64,000 nucleotides of DNA. Origin: Brevundimonas mediterranea. GTDB lineage: Bacteria; Pseudomonadota; Alphaproteobacteria; Caulobacterales; Caulobacteraceae. Made by a program: the position numbers and the translations under genes. How positions within the stretch are numbered: position 1 is the stretch's first letter; every line of letters starts with the position of its first letter. Where the stretch lies: NCBI RefSeq assembly GCF_011064825.1, contig NZ_CP048751.1, forward strand, positions 1,674,001 through 1,738,000, given 5' to 3'. Shown here piece by piece: positions 63,275 to 64,000 of this stretch. Below the pieces are notes generated by a model. It was not told the origin of the DNA. It saw only the letters and a program-made list of their open reading frames with translations, and did no database searches.

Positions 63275-64000
63275 GGACCATCGATCTGTTGCGGGGCGTC
63301 GCCCTTCCGGCGCTGGCGGCGTCTGCGCTCGCCGTCGCGGCCTGCGGCGACAAGGACGCCGCTCAAAAGGCGGGTTCGCCCCAGGCCCCGGCCTCTTCGA
63401 CGCCGCCTGCCGCCGCCCCGGCGCCCGTGCTGCAGGCCCGCAGCGAGACCCGCCAGTTCAAGGACTGGCGCGCCACATGCGGCAATGACGGGACCTGCTG
63501 GGCCTTCGGCTTCGCGCCCGAATTCGCCGCAGGCTGGGTCCGCATCGCCCTCCAGCCCGGCCCTGACGCCAGGCCCGAGGTCAGCTTCGGCTATTGGCCC
63601 GACGGGGACGCGCCCGCCTCGCGCCAGATCGGCCTGGAGATCGACGGCCGCACCTTTGCGGCGACTCTCAACGACGATGGCGACAGCCAGGCCCCTGTCG
63701 GCCTGATCCGCACCGACGCCCGTCCTGTCATCGACGCCATGGCCCAGGGCAAGTCCATGGTCGTTCGCGGCGCCTCCACCCAGGCGGTGTCGCTGAACGG
63801 GGCGGCCGCCGCCCTGCTCTGGATCGATGAGAAACAGGGCCGCCTCAACACGCCCACCGCCCTGATCCGTCGTGGCGACCGTCCTGCCTCCACCGTCCCC
63901 GTCGCTCCGCCCCTGCCGACGGTCACGCCCGCGCCGGCTGTGGATCAGGCGGGCTTCGGCGACGTGAACCAGCGCGTGCCCGCCGCCCTTCGCGCCCGCA
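63271..64000 (+). CDS. DUF1176-like exported lipoprotein, 3' end outside the window
   Basis: About 243 residues before the edge. A signal with lipobox VAAC makes Cys25 the lipidated residue. A Pro/Ala-rich linker follows, then RQFKDWRATCGNDGTCWAFG, which is the DUF1176 opening with paired Cys. WVRIALQPGPDARPEVSFGY, SLNGAAAALLWIDEKQGR and DVNQRVPAALRA follow. The function is unknown; members are periplasmic or outer-membrane lipoproteins. It starts in the TGA of the DUF2945 gene. Confidence 0.8.
   Translation, partial: MRTIDLLRGVALPALAASALAVAACGDKDAAQKAGSPQAPASSTPPAAAPAPVLQARSETRQFKDWRATCGNDGTCWAFGFAPEFAAGWVRIALQPGPDARPEVSFGYWPDGDAPASRQIGLEIDGRTFAATLNDDGDSQAPVGLIRTDARPVIDAMAQGKSMVVRGASTQAVSLNGAAAALLWIDEKQGRLNTPTALIRRGDRPASTVPVAPPLPTVTPAPAVDQAGFGDVNQRVPAALRAR

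Overview
The window is a chromosomal segment of a high-GC alphaproteobacterium. The gene set suggests Caulobacterales and most likely a Brevundimonas-like organism: otsB-GH15-otsA, a CobT cobaltochelatase subunit, sdhCDAB, a Trm112-family protein beside a LON-domain protein, a DUF2141 protein beside a carotenoid oxygenase, and many short lipoproteins. The genus is inferred from gene content and codon style, not from a marker gene. Most of the window is ordinary core genome with tightly packed, often 4-nt-overlapping genes.

Layout. 1-4420 (minus): end of a surface-polysaccharide cluster (KpsF/KdsD sugar-phosphate isomerase, GT4 glycosyltransferase, Wza/KpsD-type export lipoprotein, an unknown protein) and a cut-off acyl-CoA thioesterase. 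4574-8603 (plus): trehalose operon otsB-GH15-otsA. 8610-14670 (minus): phytase-like esterase lipoprotein with cobT, a DUF418 protein, a small membrane protein, 3-hydroxybutyryl-CoA dehydrogenase and YggT. 14837-20436: tRNA-Ala(CGC) and a 5.5-kb degenerate integrative element bounded by 24-bp direct repeats. It holds a truncated integrase, an IS21-type insertion, two small membrane proteins and a J-domain membrane protein. 20470-27445: lipocalin, SDR protein, XerC, DUF484, transaldolase-like protein, PriA and an odd tRNA-Cys. 27702-32795 (plus): DUF2141 protein, carotenoid oxygenase, acyltransferase, CHAP protein, tryptophan 2,3-dioxygenase and a DUF2383 protein. 32893-45256 (mostly minus): RplS, TrmD, DUF885, AmpG, hybrid kinase, ComM, GshB, Trm112-like, LON-domain, thioredoxin-TPR and [2Fe-2S] ferredoxin.

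45435-48711 (minus) is an accessory three-gene operon: a DUF262 protein, an AAA ATPase with a DUF3696-like tail, and an unrecognised 331-residue protein, joined by 4-nt overlaps. It is wedged between the ferredoxin gene and the gamma-glutamylcyclotransferase/sdh block. It looks like an anti-mobile-element (defence) module and is the best candidate here for a poorly described system. 49066-54083: gamma-glutamylcyclotransferase, sdhCDAB and pirin. 54160-56521: two adjacent insertion sequences (IS110 and IS5/IS427 types). 56841-64000: VOC protein, AlaS, two tandem DUF2939 paralogues, Icd, small genes including a frameshifted DUF2945 gene, and a cut-off DUF1176 lipoprotein.

Three genes (istB, the IS110 transposase and the DUF2945 gene) are each broken by what reads as one missing G. 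This could be real decay or a systematic sequencing or assembly error, so those pseudogene calls are provisional. No CRISPR array, rRNA or intact prophage was seen.
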